This document shows positions 44,571 to 56,392 of a stretch of DNA of 64,000 nt, piece after piece. Both the position numbers and the translations under genes were made by a program. The DNA comes from Pleurodeles waltl (Eukaryota > Chordata > Amphibia > Caudata > Salamandridae), in NCBI RefSeq assembly GCF_031143425.1, contig NC_090445.1:1194586691-1194650690 (forward strand). Direction: 5' to 3'. Positions within the stretch are counted from its first letter, which is position 1. Every line of letters starts with the position of its first letter. The notes beneath the pieces were generated by a model, which worked only from the letters and a program-made list of their open reading frames with translations, did not search any database and was not told where the DNA came from.

Positions 44571-46736
44571 ATGGAGTCCCCTATATTGAGGACTGGTTCA
44601 CCAAAACAGGGAAAACCAATGCTCCCCATCTTGAAAGATCCAATGGCTGCAATTTATGCAATCTCAGACGATGCTTCAGCCCTTCCCAGTCCCATTATTC
44701 CACTCATCATCACAGTGGAAACAAGTGGTACAAGTGATAGATATCAAATGCCACAGTCAACCTTGAAACTTAGAAATTCACCAGTATCCAAGCTAGGCTT
44801 CATATTACATAATCGTGTTACCTCTGGTTTGATAAAAACTCTAGAAACTGTAGCGCAAGTCAGGTATAGCGGCAAATGAAGACATTCATATATTGTCTTC
44901 AACTCATGGTACTGCCCAGGATCCTACAGCCATCTGTCATCTCCCAGCAACTCCAGTTAGGCACAGCTCCATACTGATGAATCATGGTCCTGTTCTTTTT
45001 CGCTCTCAAACAAAGCCGACCTGATACAGGCCTTAGAAGTGAAAAACATCAATATAGAGTACACCCATCCTTTAAAGCATTCAGAACCCAGAGACCAGTA
45101 GTAATCTCATAGTGCAAATGAAATCAAGGCGGTAGTCTTACCAACAGAGCGCTAGAAATGTTCCTGGCAAGGGCAATGCAGAATTCCTCTGCCATAAGGA
45201 CCCCCCCTGCTCATCATTCAATGCAGTGCACAGTTAAGCAGGACCGTAAAGAGGTGTGCTAAAAAAAACCTTCAGCAAACCTCTTCCCCCTTGCAGACAA
45301 ATTACAAAACTAGTCGGAAAGACTCAAACCAAGTATTCAACCATACACCGAATCAAAAATCAAGTACGCCGCAGTGGTGGGATAGCCTACTTGCAACCCT
45401 AGAATCATCTATTGAAGTCTTAAATTTTCAGTCAGACAAGCTGAACATGCAGATCGACATCATGAATCTAATGGCAGAGAAAATTGCAGGAATAAATCAA
45501 AAAATTGAGAGCCTATCATCATTGATAGTGAAACACCAGGCAGGTTTTACATCAATCTAAGAGCAATGTTCCTGTAGCCCTATCATTGAAATATTATCAG
45601 TACTTTCGGACATACTGTCAAATATTTTAAAATCTATACAGCCTGACAGTAAACATAAAGCAATTATGAGATCACAACTCACAAGATCTCCTCAGAAATC
45701 TGAAGGGAATCTCACCCACCAAAAGTTGATCTACGACTCACAAATGGCCACCAATCAGATCAACCCATCTATACAGCAATATCTTAAGGAAGTTTCACTG
45801 GAAGGGACAATCTCAAATAGCAATATATCTTCCCCTCAAAAACTAACTAAAAGACAACGTAAATGCTTAAGAAAAGCTAGAAAGAAACAATCCGCACACA
45901 AGGACAGAATAAGCAAAAGAATATACCCTATATTTGTTAAACAACCTGACAAGCATGACACAAAGAATGCAGAAAAAGATGCTAGCTTACAAGAACGCAG
46001 TAGGGTCTCTGGCTTGACAGAATCATCTCTGTCAGACGCTATTACTCACCGTACAGCGAAACAACCTCTTAATAAGAGCAGGCTGGCTTCAGCTTACCTT
46101 CAGACTCTGGGTGAAATAGGTTTGCAATAGGACCAAAAATCATCAACAGCTCAGTTTCAAACTCAAGCCATCTTTCCAGAATTACATGGAATAAATACAA
46201 GTAAACACAGGATCAGTGATCAAGACAATGTTGACAATCAACTCGCCTCTGCCGAAAAAAGGCAATATCCCCCTCACAAGGCCATCCAGGATACATCCCA
46301 ATCGCAGAATCCGACCAACTTCAGACCGCATGAGGGACAAGCACTGTTATAGACTCACACCTGTCTTCCAGTCTTTTGTCTGGAGCCAAAAAATGCAACC
46401 ACAACTAAATAACTTAGGTGCCTTCCTTTGGACTCATCCTCCGACCAACAAGTCAAAATTAGATCAACATTTCTAAATCCACCAGTTTCTGACCCCACAC
46501 CAGGCCAAAGGCCCAAATTCACAGACACCGATGTTTCAAGAGATAATATTGTGAAACAAGAATATGGCCCCTTCTTAAATAGCAGGCAAACAGTGAACAC
46601 AGGAACCCATGGTCGTTCGGTTGTGGTAAGGCCAGCCATAGTACCTATACAAGATCCTACCTCACACAAAACCTCTTTTCCCCAGTTAAAACAAAGCCCT
46701 TCAATCCAAGCATCAGGCAAACCCGGTAGGCTGTGA
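44571..46736 (+). pseudogene. LINE ORF1 protein, broken
   Basis: Open pieces 44571-44879, 45291-45560, 45666-46130 and 46428-46736 in changing frames. The second contains a likely coiled coil (LNFQSDKLNMQIDIMNLMAEKIAG... region, residues about 35-80), known from ORF1 proteins that bind RNA and form multimers. The third is very basic (KRQRKCLRKARKKQ). No zinc knuckle is visible. Confidence 0.55.
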
Positions 46737-47359
46737 AATACATAAGCCCCGTCCCAGGTCTTCTTCATGTCTTAAAACATGAAGAAAGGCATTGGTCCAA
46801 AATGCAGCACCGCAGCAACCATCGCATTCGAGTCATGAGGGATTCCATCATAAATTGTGCTTTCAACCACTCTACACCTCACGGGAACCATGACATCCCT
46901 CAGTAGAGGGAACCTAGTGAGGCTTCTAAAAGAAATTCCAGAGTTTAACACCTTGTCCTCAGCAGAATTAATTACCATAAAGTTTCAACCAGCAAAGAAT
47001 AACAATCAACCAGAAGATACTCTAACAACTTGGCAATCTGCAGAAATAGTAAACCATATTCTGCTTTTTTCACCAAGCTTTGAGACCTGGTGGATAACTA
47101 TAAACAGACCAGAGTCTGTTAGATATCCGTTTCCGCTTCGAAGTTCCAACGCTCCTTCGGCATTGGATGCACAGCTTATAACGACTTTGAGGGGTGCATT
47201 AGGCACTCCCCCATGCATCCAGGTAATCAAAAAATTTATCCAACTCAAACACCATCTGCCGACTCCAGATGGGAGTGGCTCCTACAGGTCCTGAACGCTC
47301 CTCGTTTTGCATGAGTTACACCACCACTAGAGGCATATTCAGATCAAAATGCTTCTATC

Positions 47360-50300
47360 TTAGAACATTGCAGGTGCCCAAGCACTGTTGGAGAATAGTC
47401 TTCCACCTAAACCTTGGCAATACATGGATATAATTGCACTCCAGGAAACCTGGTCACAACAGGAACTTCCATTGTCGGGCTTTACGTCCTACCAAACTAA
47501 TGCAGTTAAATATCAGCAGTATGGTAGGCCAATCGGGCCTATCAGTTTACTTCTCACTAGACTTAAAAATGGCTATAGAAGTTCTGCCGGAAGAAGGTTC
47601 AGACTGCCAAGTGGTAAAAGTAAGCAACTGGACAACAATCGATAGGCCACCGTTGTTGTTGGTCAGTTCATATATCCACCATGGTCTTTCTCACAAGCAG
47701 GCTGCAATAAAAAGGTTAACGGCAATCCTCTCAAATTATCGTCAAACTTATCCAGACTGGGATATCATCCTGACTGGAGAGTTCAATTCAAGTTGAATTA
47801 AGGCCCAAGACAATGATGAAATACTAACTGTTGACAACTCCTGCTGGAACGTCCCGACAGGTGTCATCGAATGTTAAAAGTCGTGACCAGAAGGGCATGC
47901 AGCTGGTGACTTCATTGGAATACCTCAAACTACGGGTCCTAAACGGAAGGTTCACAGGAGATTCTCCACCAAGTAACACTTATCACAGCCCTAACTCACT
48001 GTCTATTTTAGATTATACCCTAGTCACATTGCCTCTGATCCCCCTGATATGGCAATTTACAATACACCACATTGAGTGACCACTCCTATCAATACTTACC
48101 CTAAGGTCCTCCCTACCTGTTCACCCCCAAGCTTCGGTACAGGTGGGCTCTATAAAGTCAGCAAGCTTGAAGAGACTACACTGGTCATCTGACACAATAC
48201 CAGCCTTATCTCCATTGGCAAAGCTGCTGATGCTGGAGAGTCTCAAGTATCACGGTCATATATTGGATGCCTGGGAAGATTTTGGAAAGAAAACAGTTGA
48301 ACAGTATTCTTTACATACACTACCATGGTCTGCTCAACGAGTCTGCCAACCCACTCCTGGCCGTCTTTCAAAATCAAGCTACCTCCTCAGAAAAGCTCAA
48401 AAGAAGCTGACAAGATGCCTGAAGGCACACCCAGGCAATGAGCACCCCTGGGAACAACAGAAGAATGCAAAAAATGAATATAAAAGACAAATATGGAAGG
48501 AAAAGGCCGAAGGCAAGAGTATCTTCTGGTTAAAATTAATACATGCAGCGTAAGATAAAACCCCCAGAAAAGTCTGGGAAATCATCAATTATTTAAATAC
48601 CCGAGGGAATTTAATCACCAACTCAGATATTACTGAAAGTAACTTGGTGAGCTACCTTAACACATTTCTTTCAATAAAGTGCCAACCTTGTGGAACAAGC
48701 CTCCCAATACCATCATGGACACCAAATAGGGGAAACATCTTCCTGGAGGATGATGGAGAGACAGCAGACCTCATTCTGTCCACTGGCAGGACATACAAAG
48801 CACTCCTTATGGCTCGTCGGGAAGGGGCCCCCGGGTCAAATGGTCTACCACAAGCAGTCTTTTTGGTCAGGAGTGCTGACCTCCCTATATCAGGAAGCAA
48901 GACTGGGAGACACAGTCCTAGAAGGCTGGCAAAGCTCTATAATTAATCCAATTTTTAAGGGAGGTAATTAGAGACAATCCGGGTGACTACAGGTTAATTG
49001 CCCTTATAGATGTTGAGGCAAAAAACTATGCCTTCCTGCTCCTTGCTGAATTAACAGCATGGTCAGAAAAACACAACATTATTCCGCCCAACCAAACGGA
49101 TTTAAGAAAAGGGGTTGGAACCACTATGGGCATCTTAATAACCTCCTTCCTTGTAGAGCAGAGCAGACAGCGGTATTGAAGGTTCCACCTTGTTTTAATT
49201 TTTTTTTATGGCCACCTTCGATCGAGTGAACAGACCACTGCTCTGGGGCAAATTAAAGCAATGGGATCTCCCAGCTCCCCTCTTGAATCAATAATCTCCT
49301 TTTACTCTGACACATGGGTATGAATACAAATCGGAGATGGCAAGAGGCTCTCAAGGAAAATCTTCACAACCTTTGGTCTGAAACAAGGCTGTGTGTTCAC
49401 CCCTTATCTGTTTAACTTGTTCATGGCAGACCTGAGTCTAGCTTTGCATGCTGGAAATGTTCACCGTCCACGGCTGGGAGGGATCTTGTTGACACATTTA
49501 CTATATGCGGATGATCTGGTATTGTTTAGCTGCACCAATGTCGGTCTATAAAGATCCTTAAATATTCTGGCCAACTATGTTCATTCCAACCAACAGGAAA
49601 TCAATGTGTTCAAATCCAAAATAATGCAGGTATGATGCAGGCAGATATCTAGACAAAGGATAGCTCTAAAAAACAATTTGTTGGAGGCAGTGCCATACTA
49701 CAAACACTTAAGAGTAATTCTAGATACACAAGGCACATTCAAGACAACAGAAGAAATGCATCAAACAAAGAACTTCAACATTAACGTACGCTTTTTCTCT
49801 CTTGGCTAAACGGCTACAGACCCCATCATTCCGTCCATTGATAACTGTCATCTCATCCAGAATGCTTCCTACACTAACTTATGCTAGAGTGGCTATGCAT
49901 GGCCTGGAAGAGCCCTTGATAGACAAAATTCAGCTCAAGGTATTCAGGCGAGTTTTCAAATTACCAAAGTCCGCCTCACCAGCGCAGCTACGCCTGGTAT
50001 TCGGGCTAGTACGGCAAGATCTGTGAGCAAAAGCAGAATCGCCAAAACCTTGGTACAAAATCAGCCACTCTGCCGATAAATTGAACAGCGCTCTTTGGCG
50101 GGCTCTAGAAATGACCAGCAGTCAGCTACGGTCATCTGTTAGCCAACTACGGCTTCAAGATCGGTGGGAGGCAGCACCAATATATAACTCGTTCACAAAA
50201 GGTGTCTACAAGGCCAGCAAACTGCTGTCATTCACTCAAGATAAAGATGATCATAAGTCACTATGCCAAATTAGAATTGGTTGCTTATCTTTCTATTCCT

Positions 50301-50626
50301 TTTACGCCACATGGAAACATCAGTTAATGAGAATGAAACTAGGAAACCTGCCAAGCTTGGCCAGTGCTCCATCATGGAAGAACATAAGTGCACAGCACTG
50401 CAGGCATTGTACATGCCCCAAGAAATATCTCGCTCATATAATTTGCATCTGCCCGGATCTGCTAGACCTGCGTAGGTTTCTCAAGAGGATGTTCAACGAC
50501 AGAGACATCCGGACCTGCAGAGGAGCTATAGTAGCCTGTTGTAACCCGCATGATCCCCAGCTAAAGTGTAAGTTTGTCAAGTTCTTGACACTAGCGCTAC
50601 CACAAAAGGGATGTGCCAGTCTGTAG
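47360..50626 (+). pseudogene. LINE ORF2: endonuclease, RT, zinc-finger tail
   Basis: Domain order is complete but in several frames. The APE endonuclease has IIALQETW (47439-47453) and ILTGEFNSS (about 47770). Then come the GAPGSNGLPQA block at about 48830 and the RT, with a DRVN block, GLKQGCVFTPYLFNLFMADL and LYADDLVLFS (49501-49530), so the YADD site is intact. The C-terminus (50081-50626) has CRHCTCPKKYLAHIICICP, a zinc-binding pattern. It nicks DNA and copies the LINE RNA at the nick. Confidence 0.85.
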
Positions 50627-50639
50627 TCGACTCTAAGGC

Positions 50640-51400
50640 ACGATCAAAACAGCACTATTTTTTTTTAATCCTTCCAGTACATAGTGAGACCACACAAACA
50701 GCACCCTTGTCAACTGGATCAAGACATCTGTCTAATGCATAGGGTATTATAGGCCCTTTCAAGTTTTATGTCTAAAGTCTTTTAAAGTTGAGATGCGTAA
50801 TTAGACATGGGCGTCAGGCTACTCTCAACATACTCTCCAATTTTAGGAGATGTAATAGGTTTTTATTGCATGCTCCAAATTCTCAGGTAATTAATGCATG
50901 ATGTGTCACACGTAAGCACTTTGAAGTCCTGAACTGACTAAAACAGTGTAACTTTCTAGTACAAGCTGAGACAGCACCAACTGCTTTTCTGTTGATTGGA
51001 TTAAATCATCAGCCAAGTGCACAAGGGTCTTGTAGCCTCTCTTAAATCTTATGTTTAAACACCTTATAATGTTGAGGTGTGCAAATAGATGCAAGGGATT
51101 AACTTAATCTATACAGTATCAGTTGGTTTTATATCTTAAACTTTCCTTGATGGGCTCCTAATTTCCAGATAAACAACGTATGAAGAGTTACAGCGAGGCA
51201 CTTTGCAATTTTCGGATGATTAATAATAGCATAATTCTCAAACTCCTTCAGTTATGCTGCTATTTCACCAACCGTAGTCTGGACAAGTGGACCAAGCCAT
51301 CTGCCTATGGTATATGGCGCAAGAGGCCTTCCCAAGACTCACGACCAAAGATTTAGAGTTTGGGATGTCCCGAACAGCTAAAATGTAAAACGCCAGCACG
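50640..51400 (+). repeat. Tandem units of about 280 bp in the LINE 3' UTR
   Basis: Three diverged units: blocks TGGATCAAGACATCTG (50715), TTGGATTAAATCATCAG (50996) and GTGGACCAAGCCATCTG (51278) recur at about 280-bp spacing. CTCCAAATTCTCAGGTAA and CTCCTAATTTCCAGATAA also recur (near 50873 and 51156), as does a CACTTTG block (near 50920 and 51201). Confidence 0.7.
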
Positions 51401-51530
51401 TGCCTGGTTTTCTTTTTCCTTTAAAAACATAATTACTTTGTAAAGGAATTTTAAATCACAGTGAAATTCTTTTACTATGCAGATTGTAAAATTGTTAGGA
51501 TTTTATCTAACTGCAAAAATAAATTAAACC

Positions 51531-53278
51531 AACAGTATGCACAAGTCGAGATATCACTTTTTAAAGGTTTAAAAGAGTCTTAATCCTTAAGAATCAGTGC
51601 ATGTATTCCTGTAACATATAATACCTGGGATGCATAAAAATAACGATGCACGTGGGCCGCAGAGGAGGCGAGGCATTGAAAAATAAGGTGCTGCGCCAGA
51701 TTTTCCGGTACAGCACAGACAATGCGTTGTTTCTTTCCACGCTGCAAGGTGATGCATTGCCTTCCAGGAGTGCAGCTTTGGTTCCTCGCTACAATGCAGG
51801 GATATTTTGATGCCCAGGGAGGATGCATTGAAAATCCTTGACGCTCTAGTAAGAACGAGCAGGCGCTGTGTCAGTCTGGTAGGTGATGCAGCAAATTTTG
51901 AGCTGCGAGGCAGGTGCTGCGGCAGTGTCTGCAGGGGTTGTGTTGATTTGCTGACACTAGTGGATTTTCTTCTTTTTGGTGAAGTTTTTGTGACCCTGAG
52001 ACTTCAAAACAGGAGGCAAGCTCAATTCAAGCCCTTGGAGAGCACTTGTGAGAAAGGCAAGGTCCTTTCAGCAGTCTCAAGAGGCTGGCAGGCAGCAGGG
52101 CAACACACAGGGCAGAAGTCCTTCTCAGCAAAGCAGTCCAGATGAATCCTTTGGGCATCCAGGCAGTCCCTCTAACAGAGTCCAGGTGCAGACCCAGAAG
52201 TGTCTGATTTTGTGGGGTCAGAGACCCAGTATATATACCTAAAGTGCCTTTGAAGTGGGGGAAACTTAAAAGAGTGGTTTTGAAGTGCACAAGTTCCCCT
52301 TTCGGCCCAATCCTGTCTGCCAGAATCCCTCTGATGGGTTATCAGTCCTTCGTGTGAGGGCAGGCCACTAGCATTTGGAGTGTAAGAGGGAGACCCTCCA
52401 CCCCTGCTGCCCATGGAGACCCATTCCCTATGCAGATGAATGCAGCTATGACTGAGTGTCCTGTGTTTATGGCTGTCTGGGTGGAATGCACAAGAGGAGC
52501 TGTCAACCAGCACAGACCAGATGTGGATTGGAGACAGGCTGTAATGCACAGATGGCAGTAAGTGCAGAGAAATGCCCACTTTCTAAAAGTGCCTTTTTTT
52601 AAATAGTAATATTAAATCCAACTTCAACAGTAAGCAGGATGTTCTATTACCATTCTGGCCATACTAAACATGATAAGGACCACACCTTTCAGATCAGAAT
52701 TTACCACTTAAAAGTATATAATGGCAGTTCTAATGCTGGCCTATGAGAGGAGCAGGCCTCACAGTAGTGCAAAACAAATTTGTGAGTTTTCCCCTACCAG
52801 AACACGTAAAACACATAAGTACATGTCATGCCTTTTACTCACATAGCACCCTGCCCTATGGGTTACCTAGGGCCTGCCTTAGGGGTGATTTAGATGCATT
52901 AAAAGAGGAGATTAAGGCTTGGCAAGTAGCTTTAAATGCCAAGTCGAAGTGGTAGTGAAACTGCACACACAGACCTTGCAGTGATAGGCCTGAGACATGG
53001 TTAAGGGGCTACATCTGTGGGTGGCACAACCAGTGCTGCAGGCCCACTAGTAGCGTTTAATTTACTGGCACTGGGCATCTCTAGTGCACTTTACTAGTGA
53101 ATCACAAGTACATTAAATATGCCAATTGGGTTGCAACCAATGTTACCATGTTTAGGGGAGAGAGCACATGCACTTTAGCACTGGTTAGCAGTAGTAAAGT
53201 GTCCAGAATCCAAAAGCCAACAAAAAGGAGGAGGATATCAAAATGTTTTGGGTGACCTCTCAGGGTCATTTTCCAACG
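51531..53278 (-). repeat. 5' LTR of the gypsy element, piece 2
   Basis: From ACAAGTCGAG (51541) it aligns with 33203 onward of the 3' LTR and ends TTTTCCAACG, where CA has become CG, at 53278. It retains about 700 bp (roughly 51790-52500) that the 3' LTR lacks. With piece 1 the LTR would be about 2.0 kb. Confidence 0.8.
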
Positions 53279-53283
53279 CAGAA

Positions 53284-53723
53284 AAACTGTGCTTTCTTAC
53301 TGTGCATGCACATGTGTTACATAAAAAGCTTGAACAAAGTTAAACAATTGTCTCCATGTCATAGTTATTCTAAAGTACTTCTGAGATGAGAACCTGTGTA
53401 ACTTTCTTCCCTTCCATTATGTTAATGTCTAGGTGTTGCTCAGAACCAGGATAATACTTCAACAAAAGAATGGCTGATGGCCCTTTAAATCAGGCCTTAC
53501 TTTTGGGCCGAACTTGAAATGAAAAGATGTAAATTCTCCCTCGCCACCTGCAGGTTGCTGCTCTGAAGAATGGAAGCAGACAACTTATGTGCGCTGCTTA
53601 ATTGTTTTCTGATGTTGTTATGCTGTCCATCCACACTATTAGTAACTGTCGGCCTAATTCCTGGCTAGCTCACAGTGCTTCACCCAAACTTATGGGGGTG
53701 GAAGGTGACTACGACAACCCAAA
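53284..53723. other. Unassigned sequence
   Basis: Genomic flank between the gypsy element and the L1 insertion. Nothing recognised. Confidence 0.4.
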
Positions 53724-53742
53724 CTTGGTGCTCCAATTCCTT

Positions 53743-54231
53743 TTTTTTTTTTTTATTGAGCATTTTACAATATAAAAAAATACAACAAACAAACTTGCCA
53801 GTTATCATCCTTAGTATGTTACATATGGTATGCTATTAGGTGTCATATAAAAAAGAACGTGTTACAATAGTCATCATGTCCATATTGATAGAGTTTACAA
53901 GCCTCTAGCCTGGGCACAAGGGATCAGAGGGCCACAACATTCTGCTATAGTATGTAGAGAGAGCAGCAACGGAAGAAAACAGGTTAGTAGCCAGGCACAT
54001 GCTAGCGATACGGGCACCACTCACATGATGTGAAAGGAGAAGAATGCGATGTATCCCCAACCGCCCCACCCCTCCCAGGGGTCATTCACTTAGAGTATCA
54101 CCCTCCGATCCCCTGCTCCGATGCTCCCGAGCCCAACTCACAAACGGATCCCAAATGTCACGGGGTCTAGAAGCAGCCGGCATTAACTCCCAGAATGTAG
54201 TTAACTGTGTGTGTCCATAAGTTACATCAGC
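53743..54231 (-). mobile_element. 5'-truncated L1-type LINE with 19 bp duplication
   Basis: CTTGGTGCTCCAATTCCTT occurs exactly at 53724-53742 and 54232-54250. The insert begins with a T run on plus, i.e. a poly(A) tail on minus, so it is a target-primed retrotransposition product. Minus-strand translation of 54082 onward ends with an ORF2 C-terminus of L1 type (FWELMPAASRPRDIWDPFVSW). About 490 bp only. The perfect duplication suggests it is young. Confidence 0.92.
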
Positions 54232-54250
54232 CTTGGTGCTCCAATTCCTT

Positions 54251-55019
54251 GAGGAAGCCGTGGAAACAGATCTTACCCGTTTCATATTCTAACCCATGCA
54301 TGCCAATGTGAGACACAAGATATGCAAGATACATTTTCAATTTATTTATTGATACAATTGCTATCTGGCATATAAGGAGCAAGCTGAGATAATTAGTCAA
54401 TGAATCAAAGCAAATTAATTAGCATTACAAACATGGTAAAAAAAGGTAAAAAATCCAACCATGGTAAATCTGGTTCTAGAGGTTCCTACGTAACCTGAAA
54501 ATCTACGCTGAAAACATAGCAGTTGTACCCTTCTTCCTGGCCCTTATAAGAAATTAGCCACAACCCCATCCATATCCGGAAACATGTCAGGAGTTAGTCA
54601 GTGATGTAGATGACAATCCCATCATGATGCTGGTAGATCACCGTCAGCCAAACTGCATGTCCACAGCATGCGTCCCGGGATAGTCGTGGCCAGAACGCTC
54701 TCTGCCCTCTCTGGGTCTTTGCACCGTTTATATAATAAACCATACTGAATTGGAAGTACAGTTCTCATGCAATGTTGTGTCTAGGCTTTACAAGCTGTCT
54801 CTTGAACGGACAGCACAAACTAGTATATCGTGTACAGAGTTCTGTAGTCTTGGACAGAAAGTACTGATTACATGTTGTGCAAAGCCTAACTAAACAAGCA
54901 GCTTGTTCCTCGTTTTCCTGCAGTAACAGCAAGCTGATAGAAATATGTAAAAATCATTGCTAAAAGTAGCCTTACTAGAATGAATAAAATATGAACTGTA
55001 AAATGAAGCTAAAACAGGG
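54251..55019. other. Unassigned sequence
   Basis: No gene or repeat end recognised. Confidence 0.35.
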
Positions 55020-56345
55020 ATGACCAACTCTGTTTCTAGACGTCCTCATGATAATGTCAGGAACAAGACAGCAGGACAAATTCAGCATATTTCCCTGAGT
55101 ATGCTGGATCCCAGATCTCAAGCTACAGGTGCTGTTGTTGCTGGCAACCATATAGCCACCACCCTTCTTTTTTCTCCTATAGTAAATTTCAAAGAAACTG
55201 CAAGGGCTGTTCTTAACTCTACCATACTAACCCTGCCTCCCTCCTCTTCTGCTACAGCAATGCTTCCAGAAGCCCCTGACACACACAAAGCACTAATTGC
55301 ACTACTTCACTGTAACGTGGGCCGAGGTAAAACTAGACCAGGGGACAAAGAGTGTGGTAAATTTATTGCCGGACACTGGGTATGCCTTTTCCAATAGACG
55401 TGGACAGTGGGAAATGTCTGCATGAATGATTATACATTTTTTTCCCACTGATAAGTTATCTTGCGGGGAGACCCTCAGGAGGCTTGTAAATTTGATTGAA
55501 CATCACATTGTGCATTTCAATCTTAAAGTCGTCATTTCCATAATCTGATATACAGAGGCTTGTTATATCGCAACCAACTAGCAGTCTTATTCTGCTAATT
55601 AATATCGAGGAAAGACGCAGTGGTAGTCAGGAGAAATTGAGAACTATTTTCCATGTAGATGAGATAATAACCCTGTATGCAGCCTGCATACTCTCATCAT
55701 CACAGGAGACTTAAACTTAACCTTTGAGCCTAAATATAGATCATGGGATTTGTGTGCAGATGAGGACGCGGTATGGAACATCCCTGAGTTGACATCCTCT
55801 TCTAGGAGTTATATATCCAGGGCGGCCTTGCAGATGGTAGACCTGTCCCTCAACCACTGAATACACTCCTGTAATGGTCTCTCCATCTCAGACTCAACCC
55901 CTGCCCTAACATTTCATAGAGGTGAATGCACCAGTTCTATTGACTATTTTTCTATAGATATACTCATTAGAGGGATTAGGGTGGACATGGTGATCAGCCA
56001 AAGAGTCTAGAGCTATCATGACCCCCTGATCCTAACAGTGCACAATCTTAAGTCCTACACAGTGTTGGAGGCACTGATGCCCAGTGGTGACACCCTAGCT
56101 TTGGCTAGCAACCAAAAGAAGGTAAGTGGAATGCAGTCTGTTCTGAGGATGTGATTTCTAGCATCCATGACAATGTGGCTACCCACATGAATATGATTCT
56201 TGACAGCTGTAATTGTCCAAATTCCATCCTCAAAGAACATAGCTCTTTATTGTGGTACCTTAACGACCACTTTACAAACTGATTCATGCAGGTTTTTAAG
56301 AACTTAAAACAAAAAGATTCGGACTAAAACATTAATAAAAGCAAT
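55020..56345 (+). mobile_element. LINE fragment, endonuclease part
   Basis: Plus-strand frames give the start of an APE endonuclease with CLFQ followed by a stop and TW (55388-55402), matching the LQETW block with Glu changed to stop. Then IITGDLNLTF (about 55703), SSIDYFSID and HDPLIL (about 56015-56030). This is the same domain order as the two other LINEs. It stops before the RT. The preceding open frame 55020-55397 may include the end of ORF1. Confidence 0.65.
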
Positions 56346-56392
56346 TAATAAAGTAACTGAACACTTGTAATACACAAAACCCTTCTTATCAA

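Larger units (their letters stand above)
43930..51530 (+). mobile_element. Long LINE with ORF1, ORF2 and repeated 3' UTR
   Basis: An almost full-length non-LTR element: a GC-rich 5' part from about 43930, ORF1 pieces 44571-46736, ORF2 pieces 47360-50626 and a 3' UTR with tandem units to about 51400. It ends near 51530 in AAAAATAAATTAAACC. The clade is not assigned; the C-terminal C-x2-C...H...C motif and the LFNLFMADLS block resemble the R1/I group. Many stops and shifts. The 5' limit is a guess from the end of the Harbinger. Confidence 0.75.
32915..53278 (-). mobile_element. Ty3/gypsy element with split 5' LTR
   Basis: The 3' LTR is 32915-34398, the internal part 34399-36762, and the 5' LTR is in two pieces (36763-37056 and about 51531-53278). 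The outer flanks CAGAT (32910-32914) and CAGAA (53279-53283) match at four of five bases, which supports one insertion later split by about 14.5 kb. Only gag and part of protease remain; most of pol is deleted. The reading that both right pieces belong to one LTR is inference. They could instead be two fragments. Confidence 0.65.

Noticed and set aside
55020..55397. 125-codon ORF as a host gene
   Set aside because: Its end runs into a LINE endonuclease block, so it belongs to a LINE fragment.
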